Assembly (NCBI RefSeq): GCF_020283565.1
Contig: NC_060060.1
Span: forward strand, 38,440,001 to 38,504,000
Direction of reading: 5' to 3'
Length of the DNA: 64,000 bases
DNA from: Trifolium pratense
Taxonomy: Eukaryota > Streptophyta > Magnoliopsida > Fabales > Fabaceae
The notes beneath the pieces were generated by a model. That model searched no databases, was not told where the DNA came from, and saw only the letters and a list, made by a program, of their open reading frames with translations. Positions 20,701-30,370 of the stretch are shown here, in pieces. A program made the translations under genes and the position numbers. Position 1 is the stretch's first letter; each line of letters starts with the position of its first letter.

Positions 20701-22605
20701 GTTCAGTTAACAGAACCAGTCAGTCCAATTAATTTAACTGAAAAACATTTTGATGTCAAAACTATTGAGAAGAGTAGGTTGAACCCGACAAAAGCTGTGG
20801 CAAGGAACCAGTTTGAATTTCTTTTTCCGCATGTTTCAAAAAATATTTTATTGATCTTAGAACTAATACAACATGATCATTTTATGCATTCCATAAAAAA
20901 GTACTACAGAAATAGCCATATAAATTTGTAAGTTTTAATTGACAATGTCACAGAAATAGCAATATGATCATTTTTAATATTTATGTTACTAATGCCATAT
21001 GATCATTTTATCCCATTTTGTTTTTGTGCTCGTAAGTTTTAAAAAACATTTAGGGTCTGTTTGGTTCAATATAATGGGGAGGGGAGGGGACGGATTTTAA
21101 TGAAGGGGGGGAATGGGAGGGGAAGGGAGGTAATGCATTTAATTAATGTGTTTGGTTCAAAATAATGGAGGAGAGGGGAGGTGAGGCATTTTAATTGAAT
21201 ATATGTTTGGTTCGCAAGGGGGAGGAGAGGAGTTTTATAATTAATTTACAATTTTAACCTTATAATAAGAATATGCACTGTTCAAAAATAAAAATTATAC
21301 TGTTATGTAACAAAAGTTTCAGAGTAAGTTTTCAGGAAAAAAAATAGTGATAACTTGTAAATAAAATAGAAAAAAAAATTGTATTGTGAAAGAATAAAAT
21401 CCAAACATAAGAATAAAATACATAAGTTTTTCTAAAAAATATACTACCACATAATAATTTGATAGAGAAAATAGCAACGTACAATGAGGAATTGATAGAA
21501 AAGAAAATAAGAAATTAAATTGTGGATTAGTTGTAGCAGCATAATTTGATAGAAAATATGAACGTATTTGATAGAAGAAATAAAACATAAAAACAAGAAA
21601 TTGACAAAGTGATAAAACGACGATCATACGGATAATTTTGGAAATAAAATGAATAAATGAGGATAATTATGGTATTTTAATTAAATATTAAATAGCTTAC
21701 CTCCCCTCCCCTCCAAATCCTTCCAATTTGGGGGGAAGCAAAAAATGGATCTAGGAGGGAGTTTACTCACCTCCTCTCCCCTCCCCTTCTAAAAATTGAA
21801 CCAAACATAAAAAATTAAAAATCATCCCTTACCTCCCCTCCCCTCCATTTACCTCGAACCAAACACACCTTTATTCATCTTAGAACTAATACAATATGAT
21901 CATTTTATACATTCCAAAAACCAAAACAAGTTTTCTTAGCAATAGCCATTTTTTTGTGATATTGTCATTTTTTTTTAAATCAAAGACAGGATATGGCTAT
22001 TGCTCAGAAAACTTGTTTAAATTTTTTTTTTAAAAAAAGAGAATAAAACTGGGGTAGATAGAAACCTTTTCAGAGGATGATGAAGCACTGGCTAAACCCA
22101 AGTGACAGAAAGTACTCTAATGATGGTGTTTAGTTATCTCTTACTGTCATGTTTGAAATGCATGAAATTCTAAGAACACAGACGTTTGATGCCTTTCACT
22201 TTAGTATGGGGGAATGATTTATTCCAAAAAGCCAATTAGACATACAATGATACAAATTTTTAAATTAAATATTTTTGTATTCCACTCTGATGGAACGTGT
22301 CCCTGACCATTTTTGCTTAAACATTGTATCAGGGTTGGAAAGATATCTTTGGTTTTAATCTTGCAGCCATGGATCATATCCAGGTTTGTGTAAATTAAAT
22401 CTGCTTATCTTTTGCTCACCGTTGATAGAAAAGCTAATTCAATTTTGAAATGATCTTTCAGCAATTGATGGCTTCAAGATCAGATGCTCTTTTCCAGGAT
22501 GCAAGATCAAAATTGCGGGAGATACGTGCTCAACAATCCAAACGTTTACAAGACAGGTCGGACACTGGAGAAGTGGTGATGCGGAAGAAGAAAAAGAAGA
22601 CATAA
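14761..22605 (+). CDS. WD-repeat protein WDR3/UTP12 (U3 snoRNP, 18S rRNA processing)
   Basis: Twelve exons join in phase: 14761-14994, 15088-15303, 15878-17005, 17348-17470, 18070-18251, 18344-18575, 18925-19134, 19709-19837, 20246-20314, 20466-20588, 22333-22383 and 22462-22605, giving 946 aa, the same size class as yeast Utp12 and human WDR3. It starts [17 protein letters not shown]. Many WD units are visible ([42 protein letters not shown]), forming two beta-propellers. A Lys/Glu-rich linker lies in exon 3. The Utp12 domain ([20 protein letters not shown] to [12 protein letters not shown]) occupies about 800-905, and the tail is KKKKKT, likely nucleolar. In the family it belongs to the UTPB part of the SSU processome. 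Intron 10 is 1.7 kb and holds a large MITE-like element. Confidence 0.93.
15350..15845. repeat. Degenerate MITE copies in WDR3 intron 2
   Basis: Words such as cccgtttggataaacaactt, cataagctgtttctattagct, ataagctg and the terminal ataagctatttcagacagacc match the widespread 'gtttggataa..ttatcaaaacagac' MITE type seen also near 51410-51595 and 62880-63070. The boundaries are eroded. Confidence 0.5.
17938..18066 (+). repeat. Tandem duplication (63/66 bp) next to a WDR3 splice acceptor
   Basis: The block ttggtg.ttactcttgcaatattttgtta..atttcaagtattttt is present at 17938-18000 and 18001-18066. The second copy ends in the pyrimidine tract of the intron 4 acceptor (AG at 18068-18069). Confidence 0.8.
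20849..21916 (+). repeat. 46-bp direct repeats bracketing the intron 10 element
   Basis: The sequence tt(g/c)atcttagaactaatac and its continuation to cattcca occurs at 20849-20894 and 21870-21916. The second copy starts immediately at the right end of the 817-bp element. Short relatives (atatgatcatttt) recur between them. Confidence 0.65.
21053..21869. mobile_element. Large MITE-like element (about 817 bp) with G-rich ends, WDR3 intron 10
   Basis: The left end GGGTCTGTTTGGTTC and right end GAACCAAACACACC are inverted matches flanked by TTTA on both sides. Subterminal G-runs on the left (ggggaggggagggg and further runs to 21145) mirror C-runs on the right. The middle is AT-rich without coding potential. 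Confidence 0.65.
21924..22018. repeat. Inverted repeat (about 26-bp arms) in WDR3 intron 10
   Basis: The arm AAACAAGTTTTCTTAGCAAT and onward to agccat is mirrored by atggctattgctcagaaaac and onward to ttgttt at 21993-22018, with a loop of about 43 bp. It may be a MITE remnant. Confidence 0.65.
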
Positions 22606-23488
22606 AGTATCTTGTTTTGTTTTGGATATGATCTTGTGCTGAATTATGTTAGTGATATGGGTATTTCAATTCAATCACTGAGCATAAATTAACCACACTG
22701 GAGTATTTATCGCGTGAAGCATTGCAGATTCAGATCAAAGTTGTCACACACCTTTAATGAGAAAGGCATACCCCGTCAACACGATTCTTTTGCAAGAAGA
22801 TTGCTGTGTTAAACCGTGCATCTTGATGTGATGTTGATCGGTGCATCTTGATGTGAAGTTGATATCTTCATTTGAGAAGTAGGTAGGGTTTTTGAAGTAT
22901 TCTATTATTACTGATGTGGGGTGTGGCTCAAAAAAGGTTGGTATTTTATTAAGTTGTTGTATGTGTAAACATTAAAATTTATATCTGAATGTAATTTAAT
23001 ACAGCCTTCTTCTCTCATGGCTAATTTTCCCTAGTTTTGTTTCTATTTCACATTTAACTCCCTCCCCCGTCTCGTGATTGAATTTTGTTAAATAATTTAC
23101 TGGCATAGCATAGCTATAACAAAGTTCTTATGATATGTTTTTTTATAATTAAAAAAAAAAAACCAGTAATAAACAATAAGAAACCCACAAGAGGAAAAAG
23201 AAGAATGTGACTCATGTGAGCTCCATTTTGCTCTCATTATTACATTGATTGATTGATCTAATTAAATTTAGAAACATGTTCATACATAATATTCTACATG
23301 TTGCATGCTGACAAATATAATGTGTGATTAACTTTACTCTTAAATATATTTTTGCTAACCCAAACCTATCTTATCGATGGAAATGCTCTTCAATAGTTGT
23401 CATGCATCTCCCATGCAAGACTCAAACCATGACTACATAAGCCAAACTAAATGATAATAATAACTAAATGATGAGTGGTTAAATTAAT
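22606..23488. other. Tail-to-tail spacer between WDR3 and expansin
   Basis: It contains the 3' UTRs of both converging genes. A small direct repeat (gtgcatcttgatgtga, twice) lies near 22818-22857, and a short A-run is at 23150. No other gene is visible. Confidence 0.5.
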
Positions 23489-23808
23489 TTATGCCAAGTT
23501 TTTGCCTACAAATGTCTGACCAAACTGCCAACCCTTGGGGGCAACAGCCTCAGAGGTGGTGCACCTTCCATCACTTGTGGTCACTCTGAAGGTCAATGTC
23601 TCTCCAGATAACATTGCATTAGTCTCCCATCTCTGACCCCAATTTCTCTTCAAATCTGTCCATTTCAGTTGGCCTTCACCCTTCACTTGCACTCCTACCA
23701 CATCACCTGATCCTCCAACATTAGACACTTTTATTAAGTTGAAGTAAGGATTCCCTGTGATTGTGAATCGAATACCTCCCTGCCTCTTGCATGGTACCCT
23801 GCATAATA

Positions 23809-23858
<50 letters not shown>

Positions 23859-25049
23859 AGAACATATGAAATTAAGGCCGTTTCGTAATAAAAATAAATT
23901 AAGATATATATGAAGATTTATGTATGTGACCTGCGATATTGGACTGACACAATTCCAGCTTTGCAGTCAGCAATTTTTTCATAAGCTGGTTTGGCTAAAT
24001 CAAAGTGTTCACGTGGTGGGTTGCACCATCCTCCATTGTCACTTGGTAGGGCATAATTGGGAGGACAGAGGTCAGTTGCCGTCACTAAAAGAGAGGGTTG
24101 CCCTGGCTTACACCCTTGAGGAGACTCCATACATTTTATTTCATAACATGCACCACATGCTAGACCTTTGTTGAACAAAACTGTACTCAATGCTACTGTG
24201 TCTAAACCATAACCATCTTTAACCACATCCTCGTATCCACAAGCTCCACCTACATCATCAACTTATAATCTATTCTTTGTAAACAAATTAATCAAACCAA
24301 TTATGTATGCATAAGGTTGTGTATATGGCAAGATACTAGTTTCTTCTAACTTAATCAAGAATCTCTAGTTCAAGTTTGAGCATGATAAATGCATTGTTTG
24401 ACACCGATTTCAGTTTTGCACAACTCAATATTGTGTATGGAGATACCGATAATTTGTATATAAAAAAATATGAATAAAATGATTTAACTAATAATCTTTA
24501 AGATCTTTTTTCCAAAACTTGAGTTTATTGAACTAATCTAATAGTTGAGATATTAATGTTCTTCGACCTTAAAAGATTTATCTCTGGATTGAGTATATAT
24601 GCTATAAGGGATGGAAGAGAGACATGTATATGGTACACATGCATACTAAAAATTAGTTTCATTGGCGTAAAAAATTATGGACGGAAAATGTGAAATATTT
24701 GTCTCTAATTTTGTTACTAAATTTTGTGACTGATTTGGTGGCCAATGTTATTTTATTTTACTACATAATAATGGATTAATTGAGTAATGCACATTGATCA
24801 GCAACATTAGCAAATGTTCATACCAAATGTTCCTGAGCCTCCCTCGTAGAAAGTGGCTTGTGCTTTCTTCCATGGACCAGCTAAAAACGATCTCCGATGA
24901 TGTTTTGGGGTACTAATCGGATTGCTAGGTCCGATAATATTATGAGCAGCATGTTTCCATGAGGAGTTGATTGAATGCACATTAGGAAGTGAAAAAGCAA
25001 CAAGAAAGAGCAATGATGAGGTCACAAGGGCTCCTAAAGGGAATGTCAT
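23489..25049 (-). CDS. Alpha-expansin (EXPA), cell-wall loosening protein
   Basis: Three exons join in phase: 25049-24824, 24249-23931 and 23798-23489, giving 284 aa. The first real ATG gives MTFPLGALV, a hydrophobic signal peptide ending near NVHS. The GH45-like domain carries GACGYEDV, the cysteine series [20 protein letters not shown] and the HFD motif of alpha-expansins ([15 protein letters not shown]). The C-terminal cellulose-binding domain contains [17 protein letters not shown] and ends [13 protein letters not shown]. Expansins are secreted and loosen cellulose-xyloglucan contacts without hydrolysis. About 35 extra residues rich in His, Pro and Arg lie between the signal peptide and the domain, so the protein is longer than the usual 250-260 aa. 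A (CA)n microsatellite lies in intron 2. Confidence 0.92.
23812..23857 (+). repeat. (CA)n microsatellite in expansin intron 2
   Basis: About 46 bp of almost pure CA/AC dinucleotides start only 14 bp into the intron, close to the splice acceptor on the minus strand. Likely length-polymorphic. Confidence 0.9.
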
Positions 25050-25489
25050 GATAAAAGATTTCAAAATATTTTGTGTTTTAGTGTTTCTTTTGTTCTTTTC
25101 TAGATTTTCTCCTATCTTATTGGTGTTGATGAGTTTTTATGGTGCAAGATTTTACTTTTTTGTTTAAGAGGTTTATGTTTATGGTTATGATATTGCAATA
25201 GGAAGATCGAGCTTTTTTCCCGCGGCTAATTGTTTAAGTAAAATGGTAATTAATTAAGAGAGCCATCCATTGAAAATATTCTTATTGTTAGAAATGCTTA
25301 AAAGGGTTCATGATTTGTATTGTTTCTCAATCCTCACCAACCTTTGCTATAAATGGAATGTGTTTAACAAAGTCATCAAACAACTTTTTAAATGTATTTT
25401 TTTTTCTTCTTTTCTGGCTTACATGATATTGGTACAAAGTTTTCACCGCCGTTAACGACGATTAATCTCCGCCGGAAAACCTGTGGGCA

Positions 25490-25625
25490 TACAAGGTGAG
25501 TTTTCACATCCCAACCGAATTTTGTCCATACGCATGAGTCAGAAATTGAACTCTTAACCACATGCTTAAAGAAAACAAAGCTCTTACCACTTTGACCAAT
25601 TCATTGTTGGTTTATAAATGTAAAT
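25490..25625 (-). mobile_element. Possible SINE, tRNA-like head on minus strand
   Basis: On the minus strand TTGGTCAAAGTGGTAAGAGC (A-box-like) is followed by GGTTAAGAGTTCAATTTC (B-box-like). The ends and target duplication were not identified. Confidence 0.4.
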
Positions 25626-25734
25626 ATACAAGTCCAGTAATTATAAAAGTTTATTTCCATGAATTAATATAAACTAAGCAATACTCTACATCAGATTGTC
25701 TTAAAGGAAAAAATTTACCACTCATCCATTTCCT

Positions 25735-25940
25735 TCTCGAACCAAACTCTCATACCAATGTTGGGTCACGAGAGGGCAGTCTGGGGGATCATCTACATTG
25801 AACTTAAGAACAATCTTACAAGTGAGCTGTACACCACACTTTTACCCAAAATCTTAAAGCGTTAGGTTTATAGATCCTCTCATTTATAAAATGTACAACC
25901 TCCACTTTTCTAAACAATGTGAGACTTAGATGGATTAACA
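25735..25940 (-). repeat. LTR-like repeat fragment with USE-like and TATA-like words
   Basis: On the minus strand AAGTCTCACATTG is followed by ATTTTATAAATG and later TTGGGTAAAAG. This is the same architecture as the repeat in JAZ intron 3. No coding sequence. It lies in the upstream region of the expansin gene. Confidence 0.35.
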
Positions 25941-26262
25941 CCGCCTTGTTGTTCATGTATGAAATCCAAATTGTGTTGTGTCAATGTAAAATTGATTTGG
26001 AATATGTATTTCAAACTTTTTGTTGCTTCAGAGCATAGATTTCGAATTGAGTTTTAAGGAAAAAAAATAGAAATTTGGGGGACTAAAAAAATATGGGGGC
26101 CTAAAGAGATATTTTCTATTTTACTGCATGTTGGGATAGACCCCGATTTGTCATACCTAAATAAAATGAGTAAGAATATTCTTAACTTTGAATCAAAATT
26201 AAAAGAAGTAAAATTGAATCAGAAGTGCTTAATTTCTTATGTTCTTGAGTGTGTGTGTTCAG

Positions 26263-26311
26263 GGTACCGTGCAAGAGGCAGGGGAGGTATTCGATTCACA
26301 ATCACAGGAAT
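26263..26311 (+). pseudogene. Stray 49-bp copy of expansin exon 3 start
   Basis: From GGTACC through attcacaatcacagg this plus-strand stretch matches the first 49 bases of the expansin third exon (minus strand, 23798 downward) with one substitution, one extra G and one missing G. It is preceded by ..gtgtgtgttcag, like an intron acceptor. It is too short to function and out of frame; a duplicated scrap. Confidence 0.8.
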
Positions 26312-26544
26312 AACAACTCTAACAGCATATGCATGGGTTCAAACACAACGTGGACAAAAAAGATCAACGTCTGTAAACAGTGACCAAAACCAAAGTTCAC
26401 ATTCACCATCCTTATTTCACAACAAATGTCTATCTCTATGACAAACATAAAACATGAGTTTACAGCAGAGATCCCAAGTTTCATAACAAGAGGGGATTGT
26501 GTTCAGCAAAGTTTACAGGAGATCTCACATTTGTTATTTACATT

Positions 26545-28589
26545 CTAGTGTAAACTACGCATGATTCCGTGCAAGTAACCGCCGGTCATAGTGAGTGACA
26601 CAAGGGACACAACGCCTGCCGGAAAGACCTTCCCTGATTTCTTGAAACGAGAACCCATCACCGCAAGAAGTGTAGCAGATATGCCTATATATCAGGAAAA
26701 AATAAACAAGTATAATCACACAAGAGAAAAGAGAACAATTTCACATGAAACTTAACTGTAAATATCAATTGTAGTTTTTCACAATGTTATCAAACTTGCA
26801 AGAGGGTAAACTCAAACTCAACTCTGAAAAGTGAAAACTGAGGGTAAACTCAAATTCCACACTGGATTTCAGAGCTAAGATTATCGGTATTATCAAATGT
26901 TGTTTGGACTTTAGAATGGTCATAAACTTCATAGCAGATAATCTCATGTGAGACAAAACAATTTCTGACCATAATCGCGCCACAATTGTGTAACAATGAA
27001 ATGATTCATCATCATCTCTTCCATGACCAGTTGAACATCTTGAGACATAATTCGTTTGTGGCATTTGGTAGGTTCTATAAAACCTTAGAATCTGAATAAA
27101 AATACTAGTTTTTAATTCTTAATATGAAGTTTAGAGTTCAGGGGTTACCACAACGCTTTAACAAATCATATTCAAAAGAGTTCCTTAATTTAGATATGGC
27201 AATGGTGGCAGAAGCTCAAGAAATGCATACAAGATTTTTTTTTTCAAAACTACTAACTCATTCCTGTTAAATAAATTTCATTGTTCCTCTAACAAAAATC
27301 ATTGTTTTTTTCTTATACAAAGAAAATTCCTTTCTATTATAAGAATAACGAACAGAAATGAATGCATCATGCATATATCTATAATTAAGATCTCTTGACA
27401 AACTACTCAGCAGTCACTTACCAAGGCCCACAGATGATGCAAGAACAGGTCTTCCGGGTAGCTCGGAAAAAACATAAAACAACAGTGCAGAAGACAAGCC
27501 CCCGGCCAATAGTGACTTCTGGCTGCCAGTCTTGAGATATCCCATTACACCGCCCACTGTCAAATTCCGTAAAAATATCATTATGTAGATGTCATTTTTT
27601 TTTTTTTTTTGGGAACCCATAAACCTAAAGCGTACTACCCAAACCCCCTCACCACTAGACCAAACCTAGTGGCTTTATGTAGATGTCATTTCATTACACA
27701 CACACACACAAAAACACAAGATTATGTTATTTAACAATATGATTAGTTTTTTTTTTTAATCCCAAATTGTTAGTATGTTAGTTTTCTTTTCCTCCTTTGC
27801 CGGGACTTGAACCATCTTAACCCTTAGCTCAACCAGCTTAACCAGTCGAGCTACCCATCCCACCCAACAATTTAATGATTAGTTCATTTGTATTTTACTA
27901 CAACTACAACAACAAACTTACAATTGAGAATCCACTTATTCCGCTTAAAATTAAACGACGGAAATTCAATTACATTACCCAAACAAAACATTTTAGAATG
28001 GATGCAATTTCACGACTTTATCCAATCAATGGAATTTGAAAGGGAATTCAATTGAATCAATTGAATTGCCTAGTATTTAAAATCCCTTGAATTTCTAGAA
28101 TACCCCATCCAAACACACACTCTTAGGGTTTAGTAACGATGATATTGTGTTGCCAATGATTTCAGAGAGAGAGAGAGAGATACCTCCGACGAGAATAGCA
28201 TAACCGAGAGTTAATTTCTGAGACATTGACAAACCCATCTCCTTCTTCTCACCACCGTCCGATCCTTCCTCGCCTTTGCTACTATCGTCACCACCTCCTT
28301 CTCCACCGCCGCCGCTAAAATCGTCTCCGTTTCCTTTGATATCACCGCCTCCGCCGGTAGTATCCAAATCGGGAGCACTTAGGTCAAATGAAGTGGTTTT
28401 GGAATCTGGAGAGACGACAGAGAGTTGAGAATGTGAATTGGAAAGAGTCAAGTAAGGGAAAGAAGGAAGATCGGCGTGGAAGGAGCGAGTGATAGAGGGA
28501 GTTTGGGATCGGGAAATGGTTGTACGGCGAAGAGAGAGTGAAGGAAGTGTTGAACCGGAAATGCCGAAAACCGCCGCAGTCTCTGCCAT
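26545..28589 (-). CDS. TMEM14/FAX-type plastid envelope protein (FATTY ACID EXPORT 2-like)
   Basis: Three exons join in phase: 28589-28184, 27556-27422 and 26684-26545, giving 226 aa. The N-terminus (MAETAAVFGIS, then Ser/Arg/Thr-rich to about residue 50) looks like a chloroplast transit peptide. A Gly/Asp/Glu-rich linker (GGGGEGGGDDSS) follows. The C-terminal part, from about 130, is a TMEM14 domain with four hydrophobic helices: GYLKTGSQKSLLAGG, VFSELPGRPV, MGSRFKKSGKVFPAGVVS and GGYLHGIM. FAX proteins export fatty acids from plastids through the inner envelope. The match to the FAX2 subgroup is from memory of the family, so the exact paralogue is unsure. Intron 1 contains two SINEs. Confidence 0.85.
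27598..27674 (-). mobile_element. Minimal SINE (77 bp): tRNA-like head plus poly(A), 17-bp target duplication
   Basis: TTATGTAGATGTCATTT flanks it perfectly at 27581-27597 and 27675-27691. On the minus strand it is only a tRNA-like unit (GGTCTAGTGGTGAGGGG as A box, GGTTTATGGGTTCC as B box) followed directly by a run of A. There is no body sequence, unlike the other SINEs here. Confidence 0.85.
27749..27874 (-). mobile_element. SINE (126 bp) with 10-bp target duplication
   Basis: ATGATTAGTT flanks it at 27739-27748 and 27875-27884. The minus-strand head is GGGATGGGTAGCTCGACTGG, the B box GGTTCAAGTCCCGG, and the tail is A-rich. Same family as 13696-13838. It lies only 75 bp from the previous SINE in the same intron. 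Confidence 0.8.
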
Positions 28590-30370
28590 TGATGAATGAA
28601 GGTTTGTTTTGACTTTTGCACACTGAAATTATTCTTTGGCGCCGTGGTTTTTGTCTTTTGGGCCCCTCTTTCGTCCTTTGTAGAAAGATTCTCTTCCCAT
28701 GATTTTTTTTTTTTTTTACTAAATTTTCATTTTTGTTCTTGAAATTTCTAAATGTATTTTTTAAAGTTTTTCTATTTCAAATATTATTTTTAACAACGGC
28801 GCAAAAAATTCATAAAATGCGTTCTGAAATTTTTATTTAAGGATAAAAAGAAAAATTTACGGAGGAAAAGAGAGTCATGAAGAAGAGAATTCTTCTCCTT
28901 TGTAAAGACACCATACTCCAACTATTCTAAGCCCATGCCCACATGTGTTATCATCCTTTTATTACTTCCAAAACATATTTTTTTTAATAGTGTTTTTTTG
29001 CATCTCTGATTTTTTTCGCGCGGCCGTTGAGTTTCCAAAAATACTCTCTTGTAAGATAACTAATGAGTGTTGAAGAAGCTCAAAATTCAAAAAAACACAA
29101 TTTGTTACTAAAGCTCAAATTCAAGAGGGCGCAAAATCTGAAAGGAACAAATAAAAATAAAAACACAGTTCGCTATTTAAAGTAGTGAGTAACTCACTCC
29201 TTAAAGTCAATAATGTGATGTTTTGCTCACAAGTAAAATAGACATAAATTTGTCCCCTTTAAAAAATATTAGAAACTAAGTTGGGTATTAATTTTTTTCA
29301 AGTGACAGGTTTGGAAAGAACTAAAATGGTTCTTCATTATTATACTGCATGGACATTTAGATAAGTTGGGGCATTTCGATCATGTAATTCTTTACTTATG
29401 ACAAAAAATGGGATTGAGAGGATCCAAATCCCATTAAAAATTCACACACATAAATTGAAAATGCGGTTTCAGATTCAGAGTTAATGACACTTATTTTGTG
29501 TGATTTCCTCCAAAGCTCTTTATAACAAACATAAATGTGCCATTTTCTGATAAGGTTTTGTAATTTTTTCAATCTATATATGCTCTTGAATTTTTGTTAG
29601 TATCTGCCCTTATGATTTTTTGGTTAAGTGATATTATTAAATAAACAAGAGTCTTGGTATAAGATCCTTTCAAATAAATATGGCATGGTGAATGGTGTAA
29701 TAAAGGGGGAAGTGAGGAATTATTCTGTTTGGAGGAGTGAATGATAACAAAAAAAAAAAAGTGCAAGGTTGTGAGGCTTTAAGAAAAAGAGACTGGTTGC
29801 ACAATGAACACATGTTTTTTGGAAGAACCTTGGAGTGAAGGTAAGGTCCTAAAGGACCAACTTAACAACATTTTCAGCATTTTGGAGGATAAAATCTTAA
29901 AGACACAACAGTAGGGGCGTTAAAACAGTTTGCTAAAGACAAATGGGCATGAAATCGAAGTTGCATTCCCGATTCAACAGGTCAAACTTGTCGGTATGAT
30001 TTCGTCTTTTCGAACCTTTATAAATTGAAACTTTTAAAACGCATACACTATCTTGTTTCAATAATGCAAAATTAAACAAGATCCATCAATTGAAATGACA
30101 TATATTATTTATTTTATTAACAATTTAAAACGACTCAGATCAAAAATAACAATGTCTTATTCTGTTAGAAGTTTCGCTTTGGACAACGTTTCCAAAGTCA
30201 TTTACATTTCATCTACATTCTTCTTCTTTTTTTTTTTTTGGTACAACATTTCATCTATATACTCAATGAGATACACAAAGTATATAATCAACTCCATATA
30301 AACTTTTCTTCAAAATGCTCCTTATATATATAACCACCATCACTCCTTTGTTAACATGCACATTAATTAT
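28590..30370. other. Intergenic DNA between FAX-like and CHX genes
   Basis: The right part should hold the 3' UTR of the antiporter gene and the left part the FAX-like promoter. Several poly-T/A runs are present (28708, 29750, 30221). No other gene, tRNA or clear repeat is recognisable. Confidence 0.5.

Noticed and set aside
14761..22605. Splitting the WD-repeat region into several genes
   Set aside because: All twelve exon junctions keep phase and the total matches the WDR3/UTP12 length, so it is one gene.
25049..25064. Expansin start five codons upstream
   Set aside because: That codon is TTG; the first ATG is at 25049 and gives a good signal peptide.
27598..27674. A functional tRNA gene on the minus strand
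   Set aside because: Stems do not form a proper cloverleaf, and the poly(A) tail plus 17-bp duplication show it is a retroposed SINE-like copy.
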